From: Brachionus manjavacas
Lineage: Eukaryota; Rotifera; Eurotatoria; Ploima; Brachionidae
Direction: 5' to 3'
NCBI GenBank assembly: GCA_019054805.1
Contig: JAHQIY010000001.1
Coordinates: 2,618,501 to 2,682,500, forward strand
DNA length: 64,000 bases
Within the stretch, counting starts at the first letter, position 1, and every line of letters begins with the position of its first letter. Shown here piece after piece: positions 1-12,095 of the stretch. The notes below the pieces were generated by a model, which was given only the letters and a program-made list of their open reading frames with translations, was not told where the DNA came from and made no database searches. The position numbers and the translations under genes are program-made.

Positions 1-3000
1 TATGCTTATTTTTTTCTAAATGCTTAATCGAGTAAGAATCAATGGAAATATAGTGTTTTTCATTGTCCGAATAAGTTATCTGAAATAAAAATAAACTACT
101 TTTTATTTATTTTTAAAATTAAAATACTTGAATATAAAGATTGTCAAACCGATTGAAATTGTATAAAATGGCCCTTATTTTGATTAGACTAACCAAACCA
201 GGCTGAAATCTTATCGGACTGTCCAAATTATCGACTGGTTCCATTAGCTCAAGATACATTTTGACATAATTTGACTCAGTATTTTTCTCATTTTCGTCAA
301 GTAGCAACATTTCCAAATGGGCTTCTTCAGGTGGTGTACTTTTAGTTGATTTTAAACACTGTGGAACCTCAATGGGAAGTTCTTTTACGATTCCAAATAG
401 CATTTGTTTAAAATTGGAGTCCAATAGAGAGTCAAAAATTTTAATTAAGGACATGTATAGGTGACATTCTTTAACAAAATCTTTTCTTGACAAATTTAAT
501 TTTAAATATGAGTTCAAAAACGAGCTAAACATATTCTTTCTAAGGTAGAACTCTCGCAAATAAAGTCCTCTTAAGTACAAATACATTTTGAGTATGATAA
601 CTTTTTCTTTCTTTTGATAACCTTTGTATAATAGAATTAAATTGATGCTGGTCAAAAGAGCTTGTTCGATTTGGATCAATTTTTGGTTGTGTAATTTTTC
701 ACCATTGGCAACCGTGTTAATTCCGGATGAACATGATTCAGTCGATACTTTCAAGATGGTCATGAAGCAGTCCAGATAAGATTTCATTATTTCGCAAATT
801 ACCGAAATATTTCCGATGCCGTCATCTGTCAGATCTATTTCAGACAAATGCTCGAGGTCATGGCTGAACGACTCGAATAGGCCAAGAAGACTGGAGGGGC
901 GTGGCCCCAAATTTTGACTTAGATTTTTAAGATTTGATCTTGTTTTTAGAAAAAATGATATCATTTCATCTTGTTGGAGATTCTCGAGTGAATTTTCCTT
1001 ATTTTCGGAAGATTCGAGCATTTTTTTTCCACAAATCGATTCATTTTCAATAAATCTTATTGATGGTATTAAATTGGGATGCTTTAGTTTAATGTAAAAG
1101 TAATGATTGAATATGTATTTGGGCAGTAATGGTATAATGGCTGAATTTTGGTTAACTGCATTCATTATCATTATTAAAGTGCTTATATCTTTGGTATACA
1201 AGTTTAAATTATTAAAGTTAAATCGGCGCATATGGATTCATTGATGTTAAAGCTAAAATTTCTATTGAATTTTTGCTTCCATTTTTTTTATTTAGCTAAA
1301 AACAGGCAGAAAAACTTAAAAATTTATTCCAATACTGAATTTTTTAAAAAAATTTTAAAAGCAATGCTTATTCTTTAAATTTAGCAAATTAATTTTTAAA
1401 AAAAATTAATCAATTTGCATTTAATTTCAAAAACTGAAAATTTAGTTTTTAAAATTTAGCGGCATTGTGAATTTTCACTCAAAAATTCCATTACAAAATT
1501 TAAATTCTTAATAAGAATATGAATTTTGTACTTCAGATTTTTCTGTAATTTTCAAAAGCTGAAACAAGCGATGTTTCATTTAACAGTCCAATTTAAGAAA
1601 AAAATTAAATAAATATTTCCGAATAAATTGAATGATAGAAGTATTTACTTTTATGGGTCTATCTTTTCAACACAATAAAACAACCATTTAACACAATTTC
1701 AAAACGCTCAGCACAAAATGATTTCTTCTCAACACAAAAATTAAAATTTGAAAAAAATTACTTTTAGCACAAAAATCAAAAATAAAATAAATGCATTCAA
1801 CACAAAAATTAATGGCTTTTTGGGAAAATTTAAAAAAATTTATTCAAGAACCGTTATTTTTTTTATTGATATTTACTTATAAATATCATTAAATAAAATT
1901 TAAAATTAAAAAAAAATTTATTTAAAGAATTATTTTCAAACACAATTTTTTTGTGTTAAATGTTTTTTTTTTAGATATAATTTTTTGTGCTGAGAAGAAA
2001 TCGAATTGTGTTGAATGTTTTTTTCATTGTGCTAAACAGAAATTGATTGTGCTGAAATAATATTCCCTTTATTTTTTAGGCCAAAATATTTATTTGAATG
2101 TACATTTCTTTATTTAATTTTTAATTGATAAAAAAGGCACTTTTTAATTATAAAATTGTTTTAAACAAAACGTGTCTTTATTTTGATTGAATCTTGATTT
2201 AAAGGCATTTAAGAAAAAATTTAAATAGGACTCTTAATTTAAAAAAAGAAAATATCCAAATGTGCTGTATGTCCGACTCGATTTAATGATCGATCAAGGG
2301 CTTCTCAGATTGCTTAATTTTTTAAACTTGGTCAAAATCTTTATTTGTTTTAAAACATAATGTTTATTTGAACGAAGAGAGCTAATGATGAGAAAGAAAT
2401 ATTTTTTTTACTTTTTTGCCATATTTTCTATATTAACTTTTATTTAATAATGACTATTTTTTTGTTCTTCTATTAGAAACAAGAAAATACATGCTTTAGA
2501 TGAAAAATGACTGACGAATTTTCTTTTAAAAGAAATTCATTTTTTTTAGAAAAACAACTCAAATAAAGCAAATTTTTGACTCAAATGCTAGCAAGTTTCT
2601 TCTATTTGATGAAATACGATAATTTTTAAAAAATAAAATTATCGTTCCATAGTCAATGAATGAACCAAGAGTCTAAAAGAAACGGTATTTCCTTGATCGT
2701 GTATCTGACTCTGTTGAAAAAAATCTAAACAATTGAGGATTTAAAAATTATAAAAAAATTTTTTCTATCAACTTACTAATTAAAACAAAGTGTGTTAATT
2801 TTTATTAATAAAAATATTAGTCATTCTTGATAAATCCAACTCAATCACATCATAATTGAAAATTCTCCTTTTCATTCAATTCTCTCTTTTATTTTCTTTT
2901 TTTATCCTATAGTTTTACTTTTTTATGCATTTTCTCATGCAAGAGATTGATTAAAAATAAAAAGCTATTATTTATTACTTCTTTTGAAAAATGAATAATT

Positions 3001-5282
3001 TAATTTTTTTTAAAACTTCTTTAGAAACTATTTTTTAATAAAAAAAAATAACAATTAAATCTACGATCCCAATTTAAAAATAAACATAAAATTCCTATAT
3101 ACGCCAATATTTAAAAAATTTTCTTACAGTAAAAGTCATTTATGTCCGGTTCGACCAGATCTATAAACGGATGAAGATTGATCAAATATGATATTAACGA
3201 CATGACAAACTTTGAATGCTTTTGACCCAATCTTTTAAAACACCTTAAATTTTTCGAATAAATCAATTAATTTGTTTCATTTTTAAAATAAAATCCTACT
3301 TCCAAATGGACGTTTTATCATTTGGGTATTTTTCCAAATTTTTCAGTAAAGCCTGAACTGTTTTTCTCACACCAATTTTGGTCGCTAGTCTGCAGTTGGA
3401 CAACAAATCTTTCAGAGATTCTCTAATATCAAAAGAGCTGTCTTCAATTACGGAAACAACAATGTCGACTTGGTCATCGCCAAGAAGTACATAGTGCAAA
3501 ATTTTGTTCAATGCCTGAATAGCTTTAAGTCTTACCAACTCAATTTCATCATTGAACATGTCAACTAAAAAGTCAATTGCTTTGGCAGCCAATTTTGGAC
3601 AATTAATGGCAAGTCTGCACAGAGACTCAACTGATTCGGACCTGACTTCCAGAAATTCGTCCTCTAGTCCATGTATAAATGCGCCACAGGCGCCCTGAGT
3701 TATCAATTTTAAGTTGTCGTCTTCATCTATCTGAGAATCGCTTGATTCCCCAATAATGCTAGTCGATGTTGAGGGACCCCCGAATTCGTTTGCCACAAGG
3801 GTTTTTTGGCGAAATTTTTGTATTTTTCGCAATTTTAAATCCATCATTAGCTTTTTGTCCAGTGTTTGGAGCAAAAATCTCGAGCTGACCAAGTCAATTT
3901 TTCCCTTAATGTAAAATTTAATTCAAAACAACCACAGGGACAAGATCTTACAAGCAGAAAGCTAGCACATATTCGAACATCAAGTGATATATCATTTATC
4001 ATGAAGCATATTTTGCTAAAAACTTCATCAGCAAGGCGAATTTTTTCCTCTTCTTGATCGCTGTTTATGCTTATTTGACTAAAAATAAACTTTTTAACTT
4101 GAACTTTTATTTAAAAAATAAAAAATACTATTCTGGATATGTAAATGCCAAGAGTGATACCATCTGAGTTGAGAGAAGCCGAACTTGATCATAATCATCG
4201 AATATACTCTGCTTAATGTCATCGTAGTACTCGACCGCTACGTTTATACCATTACAATGGAGCAGAATCTATGTAAAATTTAGAATAAGGAAAGAGAATT
4301 TTTTTGGATTTTTACCATCAATTCCAGTGATTTGCTACGGACTCTTGGATCCGAATCGTCCAGAAAATTCATCAAAATTTTAACCATTTTTTTTCTCAAC
4401 TCAGCATAGCTGTCATCAAGCTCACTACGTCTAAATGTGTAATGATAAGTCAAAATCGAAAGACATTTGGAACGGATGCGGTAGTCCGAATTGGAAAAAT
4501 TCTAAGAATAAAAATTAATTTTTGAAAAAAAAAACTATTTTCACTTTTTTTAGAATTGGCAGAAGCATGTCTTTATTATCTTTGTACATTTTGAAATTTG
4601 GATCTGCCCAAATGCTTAAGACTTCATTTAGAATTTTGTTATTTCCTTTGATAAAAAAATATAATTAAAAATTATTCAAGGTTATTTTTACTTGTTTGTT
4701 TTGAAAATAAAATTAATTTTTTGTAGTGTAGCATTAGCTTTTCCGGATTAAAATATCTCCGTAAAAGTCTTACTATTTGAGCAATTAGGCTGACTAGATT
4801 ATTTGCCAATTCGGCGGACTTGGCCATTTTTAAAATGTTAAATAAATTATCAAGCTTGTTTACCAAAAATCTTGATTGAAAAAAAGTTAAGGTTTTTTTA
4901 TTATTAAATTGACTAATTACTCTATTAGTTGGTTTTTAAGATATTCAAAATTGGAGTTATCCCTGTCAGTGGTGGAAAAGTCAAGATAACTGCTCAAAGT
5001 TTTTATTTTGTTTATTAAAAGAACATAGTTTGAGTTGGCTTGGGAAGACAAATCGATTTGGTTGAAAAAATCAATCAAAAATCCAACTTGTTCGCTGAGG
5101 CCAGGTCTGCTCAAATCAGTTCTGTCTATCGTGTCCATAAATTCAGCATCGAATTGACTGCTCAAAGTCGAGTCGAACCTCAGTCTCAAATTTTTGAACT
5201 GGGCTATTTGAATATTTTGGTCCAGATTCTGCTCGACCTCGATTACCTCAGTCTCGCTCTGACCATTTATTAAGCGATTCAT
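1..5282 (-). CDS. INTS4: Integrator complex subunit 4 (partial, 3' end off window)
   Basis: INTS4 is a HEAT-repeat scaffold of the Integrator cleavage module, which cuts snRNA and nascent Pol II transcripts in the nucleus. I joined ten exons by reading frame and GT-AG sites: 5282-4921, 4870-4692, 4645-4545, 4501-4316, 4268-4129, 4078-3952, 3904-3300, 3243-3128, 1188-128 and 79-1 (continuing). All phases agree, giving about 985 codons so far, against 963 residues for human. The strongest match is exon 3904-3300, with motifs TLDKKLM, GACGAFIHGLEDE and DFLVDMFNDEIE, which are near identical to the human protein. The last full exon holds the PLRF-type C-terminal segment as SPIRFQPGLV. Start is the first Met of exon 1, so the N-terminus is less certain than the core. 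Intron 1189-3127 is 1.9 kb and carries repeats; the others are 43-56 nt. Confidence 0.93.
1459..1640. repeat. left half of a terminal-inverted-repeat element in INTS4 intron
   Basis: Starts GGCATTGTGAATTTTCACTC and then follows the left half of the element at 61445-61934, including a shared tract near AAGTCCAATTTAAG. The matching right end is not found, so this copy is truncated or was broken by the adjacent foldback. Confidence 0.6.
1666..2057. repeat. foldback repeat with AACACAA/AGCACAA motifs
   Basis: The left side repeats TTCAACACAA, TTTAACACAATTTC and CAGCACAAAATGATTTCTTC. The right side carries the inverse (TTTTTGTGCTGAGAAGAAATC, AATTGTGTTGAATG, ATTGTGCTGAA), so the segment can fold on itself around 1860. 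It looks like a non-autonomous inverted-repeat element inserted in the INTS4 intron next to another element. No coding sequence. Confidence 0.5.
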
Positions 5283-5309
5283 TTTGTTTTGAAAATAATT
5301 TTACATAAA

Positions 5310-5480
5310 ATAAATTATTTAAATACTAAAAACTCAAGACAATTTTTTTAACAATACAAAAAAAATTCAAATTTCTATCTAAAATTAAAGACACCCAAAA
5401 TGATTCCAGATCTGGAATATGTGGTAAAAGACGCATCTTCGAACAAAGAAACAGATTGAAGTAAATTTTATTCAGATAAA
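5310..5480 (+). repeat. degenerate duplicate of the USB1 5' end
   Basis: This stretch parallels 5860-6010. Both contain a TTTAAATACTAA tract, then GACAATTTTTT, a run of A, AATTCAAA or ATTTCAAA, and GATGATTCCA(A/G)A(C/T)CTGGAAT. The second copy lies in the real first exon of USB1. The first copy has no usable open frame of any length and sits between the two divergent genes. Confidence 0.55.
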
Positions 5481-5933
5481 TGATCAATTCACTTAGAAAT
5501 AAATTTATAATTAAAAATTGATGAATTTTTAACCCTAAATGAATTTAATTTTTTCAAATTTAAATTTGAAAAAAAGTTTAAAAAAAAAAAAAATTAAAAG
5601 TCCGTGATTTCAATGATTTCTATTGTGATTTGTTTTAATAAAAAATTAAATAAATTTTTCTTTAGTAATAAAAATTGATTTTTGTTTAGTTGATTTTTTT
5701 TTATATTACATAATTGGATAATTCTTCATTTAATTTTTTTACAAAAAAAGAAATATTTAATTGATAAATGGCAATTTTGTCGTCCTTTACAAAATATCGC
5801 TATTTAAGATTTAAAATATGATACAAAGCTTAAAATAACTAACTTTAAATAACTTTTGAATAATTAAATAATTTAAATACTAAATACTAAGGACAATTTT
5901 TTAAGCAATACTAGAAAAATTTCAAAATTTTAA

Positions 5934-6861
5934 ATGAAGAGAAATATAGAAACCAAAGATGATTCCAAACCTGGAATGAGCGGGAAACGGTTGAAATCGA
6001 CGACCCAAAACTATAGCATTAATTTTGAGCCCGGTAAATGGCTAATCCACTTAAGTACCCCAGGTAAGTTTGAAATTTAAAATTATTTGATTCTTAAATA
6101 TTAAGAATTTAAGTTGAGTTTGATTCATTTCAAAATGAGCTGATAGAAAAATTAATTCTTTTGATTAAATCAAAAGCTGATATGGTACCTGAGATAAAGA
6201 ATATTGGCAAACTAGACGAATTTCATATAAGTGTTTCAAAACCATTTTTGCTAAAAAATTCTCAGTCAAAATTACTGCTTGAAAATGCGGAAAAAGCAAC
6301 ACAAAATCAAAAAAAGTAATTGAGATTTTTATTTGAAAAAGTGTTATCAACTTATTTAGATTTGTGACTTTAATTGATAAGATAATAGTACTGGAAAATA
6401 ATATCGAAACTTATGAATATGAATCGAATGGTTCTGGTTCTGAGAAGAAAATTTTTGTTGGTTTTGAAATTTTGCCAAGTGATCAATTGAATAATTTGAT
6501 CAGAAAAGTTGATTTTGCTTTAAAATCCACATCAAAATCAATACCTCTATATTACAAAGTTTAATTTAGATTACATAAAAATAAAAAAAAAAAATTTAAT
6601 CAAACATTATTCTTAGAATCCGATATTTCACGCAAGTTTTATGTACTTGACTTTTGCAGCCGATTGCTATAAAGATTGTACTGAAATTGTCAAAAGCTTA
6701 ATTCAAGTATAAATTAAATATTTAATTTTAACTATTAATTAATTATTTTTTTGTTGGACTAGGATTTTGATTTTAATTTAAAAGAAGAAAATAAAAATAT
6801 GCTGATTAACAGATTTAAGATTAAGTGTGGAAATAAATACTATTTTTTTAAATTTGAATAA
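5934..6861 (+). CDS. USB1: U6 snRNA 3'-5' phosphodiesterase USB1 (Mpn1)
   Basis: USB1 trims the oligo(U) tail of U6 snRNA and leaves a cyclic phosphate. It is a 2H phosphoesterase acting in the nucleus. Five exons fit in phase: 5934-6063, 6114-6315, 6360-6558, 6617-6706 and 6763-6861, giving 239 residues (human 265). Both catalytic H-x-S tetrads are visible: FHISVS in exon 2 and FHASF at the start of exon 4. The family-typical tryptophan segment (GKWLIHL) ends exon 1, IFVGFEI is the central strand, and the C-terminus reads KCGNKYYFFKF. The exon 3 donor is a weak GTTTAA, chosen because it restores the frame into FHASF. The start Met is the only in-frame one giving the conserved N-terminal segment. 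It is head-to-head with INTS4, 651 bp between start codons, so they probably share a divergent promoter. Confidence 0.9.
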
Positions 6862-7411
6862 AAATTCTTATTTATATTATAAACATTACAAAATGATACT
6901 GAATCATACAATAAATGATCGTCAATGAGTGTCCAAAATTTTTTAAATTATATAGAATTCAACTTCAACTAAAAAAAGTGTTGTAAAATAGTGTAGAAAA
7001 TAAATAGAATTAATTGAAAATTTTATTTAATTTAATCAGAATTTTTTTTTTGTGCAGAAACAAGCGAGAATAATAATAAAAAACAAAAAATAAATTTCTA
7101 ATCCAGAAAAAAAATATTTTAAAACATTTTTTTGTCATTCCTTCCAACAAATAGGATAAATATTATGCGACTGTCGTATGTTTGCTACAAATATCCAAAT
7201 TATCTCTTTAAATTAAGTTACCCAATTTTAAACCAAGTTACCCAATTCATCCGAAACTCAATAATCCGAAAACCGCGATTAACCGAAGAAATTTTTCAAA
7301 AAAAAGCTGTTTAGTGAAAAATACATTTAATTTAACCTTGCTAAACCGAAATTGTTGAGTTTGCTAATCCGAATAAAAAATTCGCTAAAATGTTAAGATC
7401 AATTTGGTAAT

Positions 7412-10250
7412 TTATTTATTTTTATTTATTTTTATTTATTTATTTGTTTTCTGTACCGAGCTAAAGCTCCTTCAGAATAAATTAAAAATAAAATAAAAAT
7501 AAAATTAAAGTTAATAAAATTAGATAAAAAAAAGAATCAAAATAGAGTAAATAAGCTAAAAAAAATTAAAGTTGAAAAGACATAAATTGGAAAAGATTGT
7601 TTCATGTGGCACATGTTTAAATAGTTCAAGTTTCAGGAAAAAAAGAAGAAATAGTAAGGTAGCAATTACACAATGGAGTTGGGTATTCAATATATCTTGA
7701 TTCGAAACCTTCTTTGTATTCTTTCACCAGTCTTTCAACCAATGGAATAGAATGACTCAGTCCTGTCCCAACATATTTCTCGCTCAACTCAAAAAGACGA
7801 TTCGAGACTGTTAGTAATTTTAGTTTATTAAAAGCTTCATGTTGCACGATGTTGGAGGGAGTATCATATTTTAACTTAAGGATAGATCTTACTGCTGTAT
7901 TCTGAATTGCTTGTAGTTTTTTGATATTATTTTCTGAAAATGAATTCAAGCAAGGAAAAGAATAGTCTAAAATCGATCCGACTAAAGATTTATATAAATT
8001 TCCTAGTGTGTTTTGATTGAGACCCCATTTTTTGTTTGACAATATCTTAATAATATTTAGCCTTTTGTTGCAGCGTTCTTTAATTTCGTCTACTAGTATA
8101 TTAAAGTTTAACTTAGAATCAAATTTAATACCAAGAAACTTGATTTCTTTTTGGCTCACTATTTTGTTTCCATAGATTTTTAAGTTTAGATTATCACCCT
8201 CTTTTTTGTACCTAGAAAAGACTACTGAACACGACTTTTCAACTGATATCTTCATTTTCCATTTTATAAGCCATTGTTCTAGTTCGTTGGTGTATTTATT
8301 AATCTTATTTTCTAGGTTCCCTTTCTTGTTATAAATGAAGAATGTAACTAGATCATCTGCGAAAAGCAGAGAGTATTCATTATTTGTTTTGTTTCTTTTT
8401 AGGATGTCATTAATATATATACTAAATAAAAGAGGACTAATTACTGAGCCTTGAGGAACACCTGCAGTTATTTGATATTCGTCGCTCAATTAGTCATTCA
8501 CATTTACCTTAAATGTCCTACTATCTAAAAAGGATCTAATCCAGTTAGTCAAGTAATGAGGTGGATTCATTTTAATCAATATTATAATCAGATTGCTCCT
8601 GGATAAGGAGTGAATTTTGTTCCAAATAATTGTATAATCTTGAAAATACTATGCGTTCCAGGAGCTTTCCCAAACAACTCGTTATACTAATTGGTCTATA
8701 ATTTAAAGGATCTTGTAAAGAAGAGGCTTTTTTTTGAATCATAGTAATGTTCGATGTTTTCCATGCTTTAGGGACTCTACCTTCTCGAAGAGATAAATTA
8801 AAAAGTTCTATAATTTCAATTAATGAATTTCTAGGTAAACTTTTTAATATTAGATTATGAATTTGCTCAGGTCCTGATGCCTCTTCATTTTTCAAACTTT
8901 TTAAAGCAATAATTAATTCATTTAAGCAAATTGGATCATTAAAATTAGATTGATCATAATTTCTAAAGAATTCAGAGTTAGAATTAAGTATTTCGAAATC
9001 TTTATCACGATCTATTAAATCAGAATTAGGACTAAATATTGAAGATAGGAGTTCTCCAAAGCATTTTCCCTTTTCTTCATTACTTTTGAATTCCTTGTCA
9101 TTTAAAAAAAATTTGGGAATAAATTTGATCCTTTTTATGATCTAAATTTATTTATTTTTTTCCAGAATGGTCTACTTGTCAGTGGGTTTTTTCCCATTTT
9201 CTCAATAAAATCAAACCAATTTTGATTCCAGAATTTTTTTAAAGAGGCCTTTAACTCGAATGTAAGTTGATTAAATTTTTTCTTGAGATTTTGACAGCGA
9301 GTTTTTTGAAAGTTTCTTCTTACTTTCCTGCGTTCTTTTATCAGAATAACAATGTTCGGGGGAAGACTGGTTTTGTAGATTTTCTGCGAGTGATAAGGAA
9401 TGCTTTTATGTGAAGTAGAAATAATTTTTTCTGTAATTTTATCATTTAGTTGATCTATTGTGAGGGAACTTTCAGTGATATTCACTATTTGAGAATTTAA
9501 AATCTCGCTGAATAATTGCCAGTTTGCTTTCTTATAGTTAAACTTTTTAGCTGCTGATTTATTTTCTAATTGATAGTCCATAGAAATCGATGCTTCGATT
9601 GGGAAATGGTCACTAGTCATGTCTTGACTATTTAGGACACAAAAGTCGGTAATTTTGTCAATTAATGAAGATGAAACTAAGAAAAGATCAAGAATTTCAA
9701 AGTAATTCCTATTAAAAATATTGAAAGTAGGACGCTTATCATTGATTACTGAGAAGTCTAACTCGTTGATTATTCTTTCCAACATTAGGGCGTTTTCATT
9801 TTCCCCTACGCAGCCTATTTGCTTTGTTCTGGCGTTAAGATCACCACCTAAAATGTAGTTTCTACAATTTTTACTAACAGTTTTAAAAAACTCAAAGTCT
9901 AGAAGCATATTGGGTAGATTATAAAGACAGAATATAAACAATTCATTATTCTTTCCTTAGTTCATTTTTATACAAAGGAGTTCGGAATTGAATTCCTCAT
10001 AAGAGAAATCTTGTATAAATTCAATTCCTTCTTTAATTAAAATTGCTACTCCTCCTCCATACTTGTTGCGAGGTTTTGTTATGAATTGATAATTGTGAAA
10101 ATCAAGATAAATATTTGCCTCACTTAAATCTATCTTTAGTTCATTGAGCAAAACAATGTCTGGACATTTTTGAGCTAAAAAATTGGCTAAGAGATGAACC
10201 CTACTAGGTAAATGAAGACAATTCCAGTGTGTAATTACTAACCTAATTTA
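7412..10250 (-). mobile_element. non-LTR retrotransposon (Jockey/CR1-like), ORF2 with broken frames
   Basis: Endonuclease then reverse transcriptase, on the minus strand. The endonuclease begins near 10238 (THWNCL, then NKYGGGVAILI at about 10070), continues 9941-9135 with GGDLNA and TSDHFPI. Reverse transcriptase pieces are 8895-8572 (KAWKTSNI, NYRPISI, LLERIV) and 8489-7626 (AGVPQGSVISPLLFSIYIND, LFADDLVTF catalytic box). Stops or frameshifts near 9950, 9130 and 8560-8490 and a deletion of the finger/palm region between the two reverse transcriptase pieces make it non-functional. No ORF1 is visible upstream. The 3' end has a small hairpin (GAGC-TTTA-GCTC) followed by an ATTTATT-type short repeat (7412-7445). 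It lies inside the pogo-like element. Confidence 0.9.
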
Positions 10251-10333
10251 GACTGTACTTTGATTTTATTGTTATGATAATTTATTTTTTTAGTTAACAA
10301 ACTTGTCTTAATTAATTTTCACTCTCTTTTTGT

Positions 10334-10827
10334 TTGTTACAATTAAAAATCAATTTAATTATAAGTGACAAAGAGATTATTCGAAGTAACATTTTAAATC
10401 AAAATTATGACTCTCTTAGAGAAGAAGTTAGAGATCTTTGTCGAAGATTTGACTTATCAAGATTTGCTTATGTTCCGAGAACGGAAATGATCGAAAATGA
10501 AACTATTGACTTTGACAATTTTATAAATTATGAAAATGATGTACCTACTGGCGAAGTTTTATCCGACGAAGATATTGTCTCGATTGTTCGTAATGAATCA
10601 AAAGACGATGAAGATATTGTTTTAGAAGAAATAGTTGAACCGGAAACTTAACCAGTTGCTTTTAGTAGCGTTGTAGAATCAATTGACAATCTTTTCAAAT
10701 TTAATCAAGAAAAGGAGTGTTTAAGTGAAGAAGAGTTAAGCCTATTAATGAAATTAACAAATAAGTTAAAATATAGTCAATTTAATGCAAAACAAGCTAC
10801 CTTAGATAATTTTGTTAATAAAGAATA
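10334..10827 (+). pseudogene. pogo/Tigger-like transposase, C-terminal remnant
   Basis: The frame 10334-10651 contains an acidic segment (SDEDIVSIV, DDEDIVLEEIVEPET), then a TAA at 10649, and the same frame continues to 10827 (FSSVVESIDNLFKF, LTNKLKYSQF, ATLDNF). This acidic region followed by a helical tail is typical of the end of Tigger-type transposases, after the DDE domain. The in-frame stop, the absent DNA-binding and catalytic domains and the nearby pogo-type right terminus mark it as a fossil. Confidence 0.6.
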
Positions 10828-11364
10828 AGTATTTTATCCGTAATTATAATAATATTATAAAATAAATTGTTTTCTTTTGTTTCAATAAATTAATTTTCGT
10901 TAAACCAATTTTTTTTATAAATTTGAGTTTCTTCGGATTATCGGTTAACCGAAGTTTTGATAGTCCGAAGAGAATTCTTGAAAATAAGTCTGTTCGGATT
11001 AACGAGAACTGACTGTACTTCATACTGAAGGTGATAAATCGCCTTAAAGGATATATTTTGGAGTACTTATATTTTTTGAAAATTAGTTATCTTTAGTTAA
11101 TGTGAAGCTAAACTAAAGATGAAGAAGCTGTAATCAATTAAAGACCCTATTAGAGCATTATAAATAATCGATAGTGTTTTTTTATTTAAATTTTAAGATT
11201 TGTTTGAAAGAATTTTTATTATATTTATCATGTCATGACATCTAGATCAAATAGATTCAATATGTGGTTTAAAGCATAAGTTTTCATCAAATATTATTCC
11301 AAGGAAGATTGGACAGTCGCTGTATGAAATTTGTTTATCGAAAAGACTTTAATTTAGCTTTTGA

Positions 11365-11760
11365 ATTTAAGAGGGATTCCCTGAAAAAATTGTACAATCG
11401 CATTTTTCAGGAGACATCTTAATCCTCGATTTTTTTAGCCAAATTTCGATATTTTTTAGATAACCATTTAATTGTTTAGAAATGTTTCCATATTTTTTGA
11501 AAATGAAAAAGGTGACTAGATCATCAGCAAACAAGAGAGAGTAAGAGGTATTTTTTGAGCTTTGTTTATAAAAATTGAAAATATAATATTTCATTTATCT
11601 AAACAAATGAGCTTTACTTATTACTAGTTTCAAACACCGGTTTCAATGTTAACATGATCACAATCAAAGTTATTAAGATTTACAAAGAACTTACGATTAT
11701 TTAGGAAATTCTTTACCCATTTTATGATATATAGAAGGGCTTGTTTTAATTAGTTTATAA
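11365..11760 (-). mobile_element. LINE reverse transcriptase fragment
   Basis: The frame 11594-11367 reads SYSLLFADDLVTFFIF and then a Lys-rich segment with a PEKCDCTIFSG ending, matching the FADD box and following thumb of the LINE at 7.4-10.2 kb at moderate similarity. Upstream (11620-11740) conceptual frames give KWVKNFLNNRKFFVN, the segment just before the AGVPQGS motif, with that motif itself lost. Confidence 0.7.
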
Positions 11761-11879
11761 ATGATACCAATATACCATTTTTTACAATTTAAAAAAACAA
11801 AGAGCTTAATCATTTATTAAATAAAAAATCTTCAAAATGCAAAAAAATTATTTGAATGGATGATAGACAAAAAATAAAT

Positions 11880-12092
11880 GCATTCCAGAACATTGATTTT
11901 TTGTTTTATCATTAATATTTTCCTTTTAATAAAAATTAATCTTTTTTTGTTGAATTTAGTGAAATATATTTTGTTACATGTTGTTACATCATCAAATTTT
12001 AAAAAGCTCAATTTTGTCTGTTAATTTTAATCAAATAGAATTTAATTTATGCATTTTTGGAAGGTTTATATGAAAATTCACAATGCCGGATT
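11880..12092. repeat. right half of the GGCATTGTGAATTTTCATA inverted-repeat element
   Basis: Ends TATGAAAATTCACAATGCC, the inverse of the terminus at 61445. It follows that element's right half, with shared tracts around CATTAATATTT, CAATTTTGTCT and CAAATAGAATTTAATTT. No left end is seen. Confidence 0.6.
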
Positions 12093-12095
12093 TTA

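Larger units (their letters stand above)
7150..11015 (+). mobile_element. pogo/Tigger-like DNA transposon, broken by a LINE
   Basis: The right end is clear: AACGAGAACTGACTG followed by TA at 11016. It is the inverse of the left terminus of the element at 62217. Left-flank DNA at 7250-7400 carries the same ATCCGAA and ACCGAA motifs, but an exact left terminus could not be fixed. A transposase C-terminal remnant lies at 10334-10827. A LINE on the opposite strand (about 7412-10250) occupies the middle. The catalytic DDE part of the transposase is missing, so the element is dead. Confidence 0.6.
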
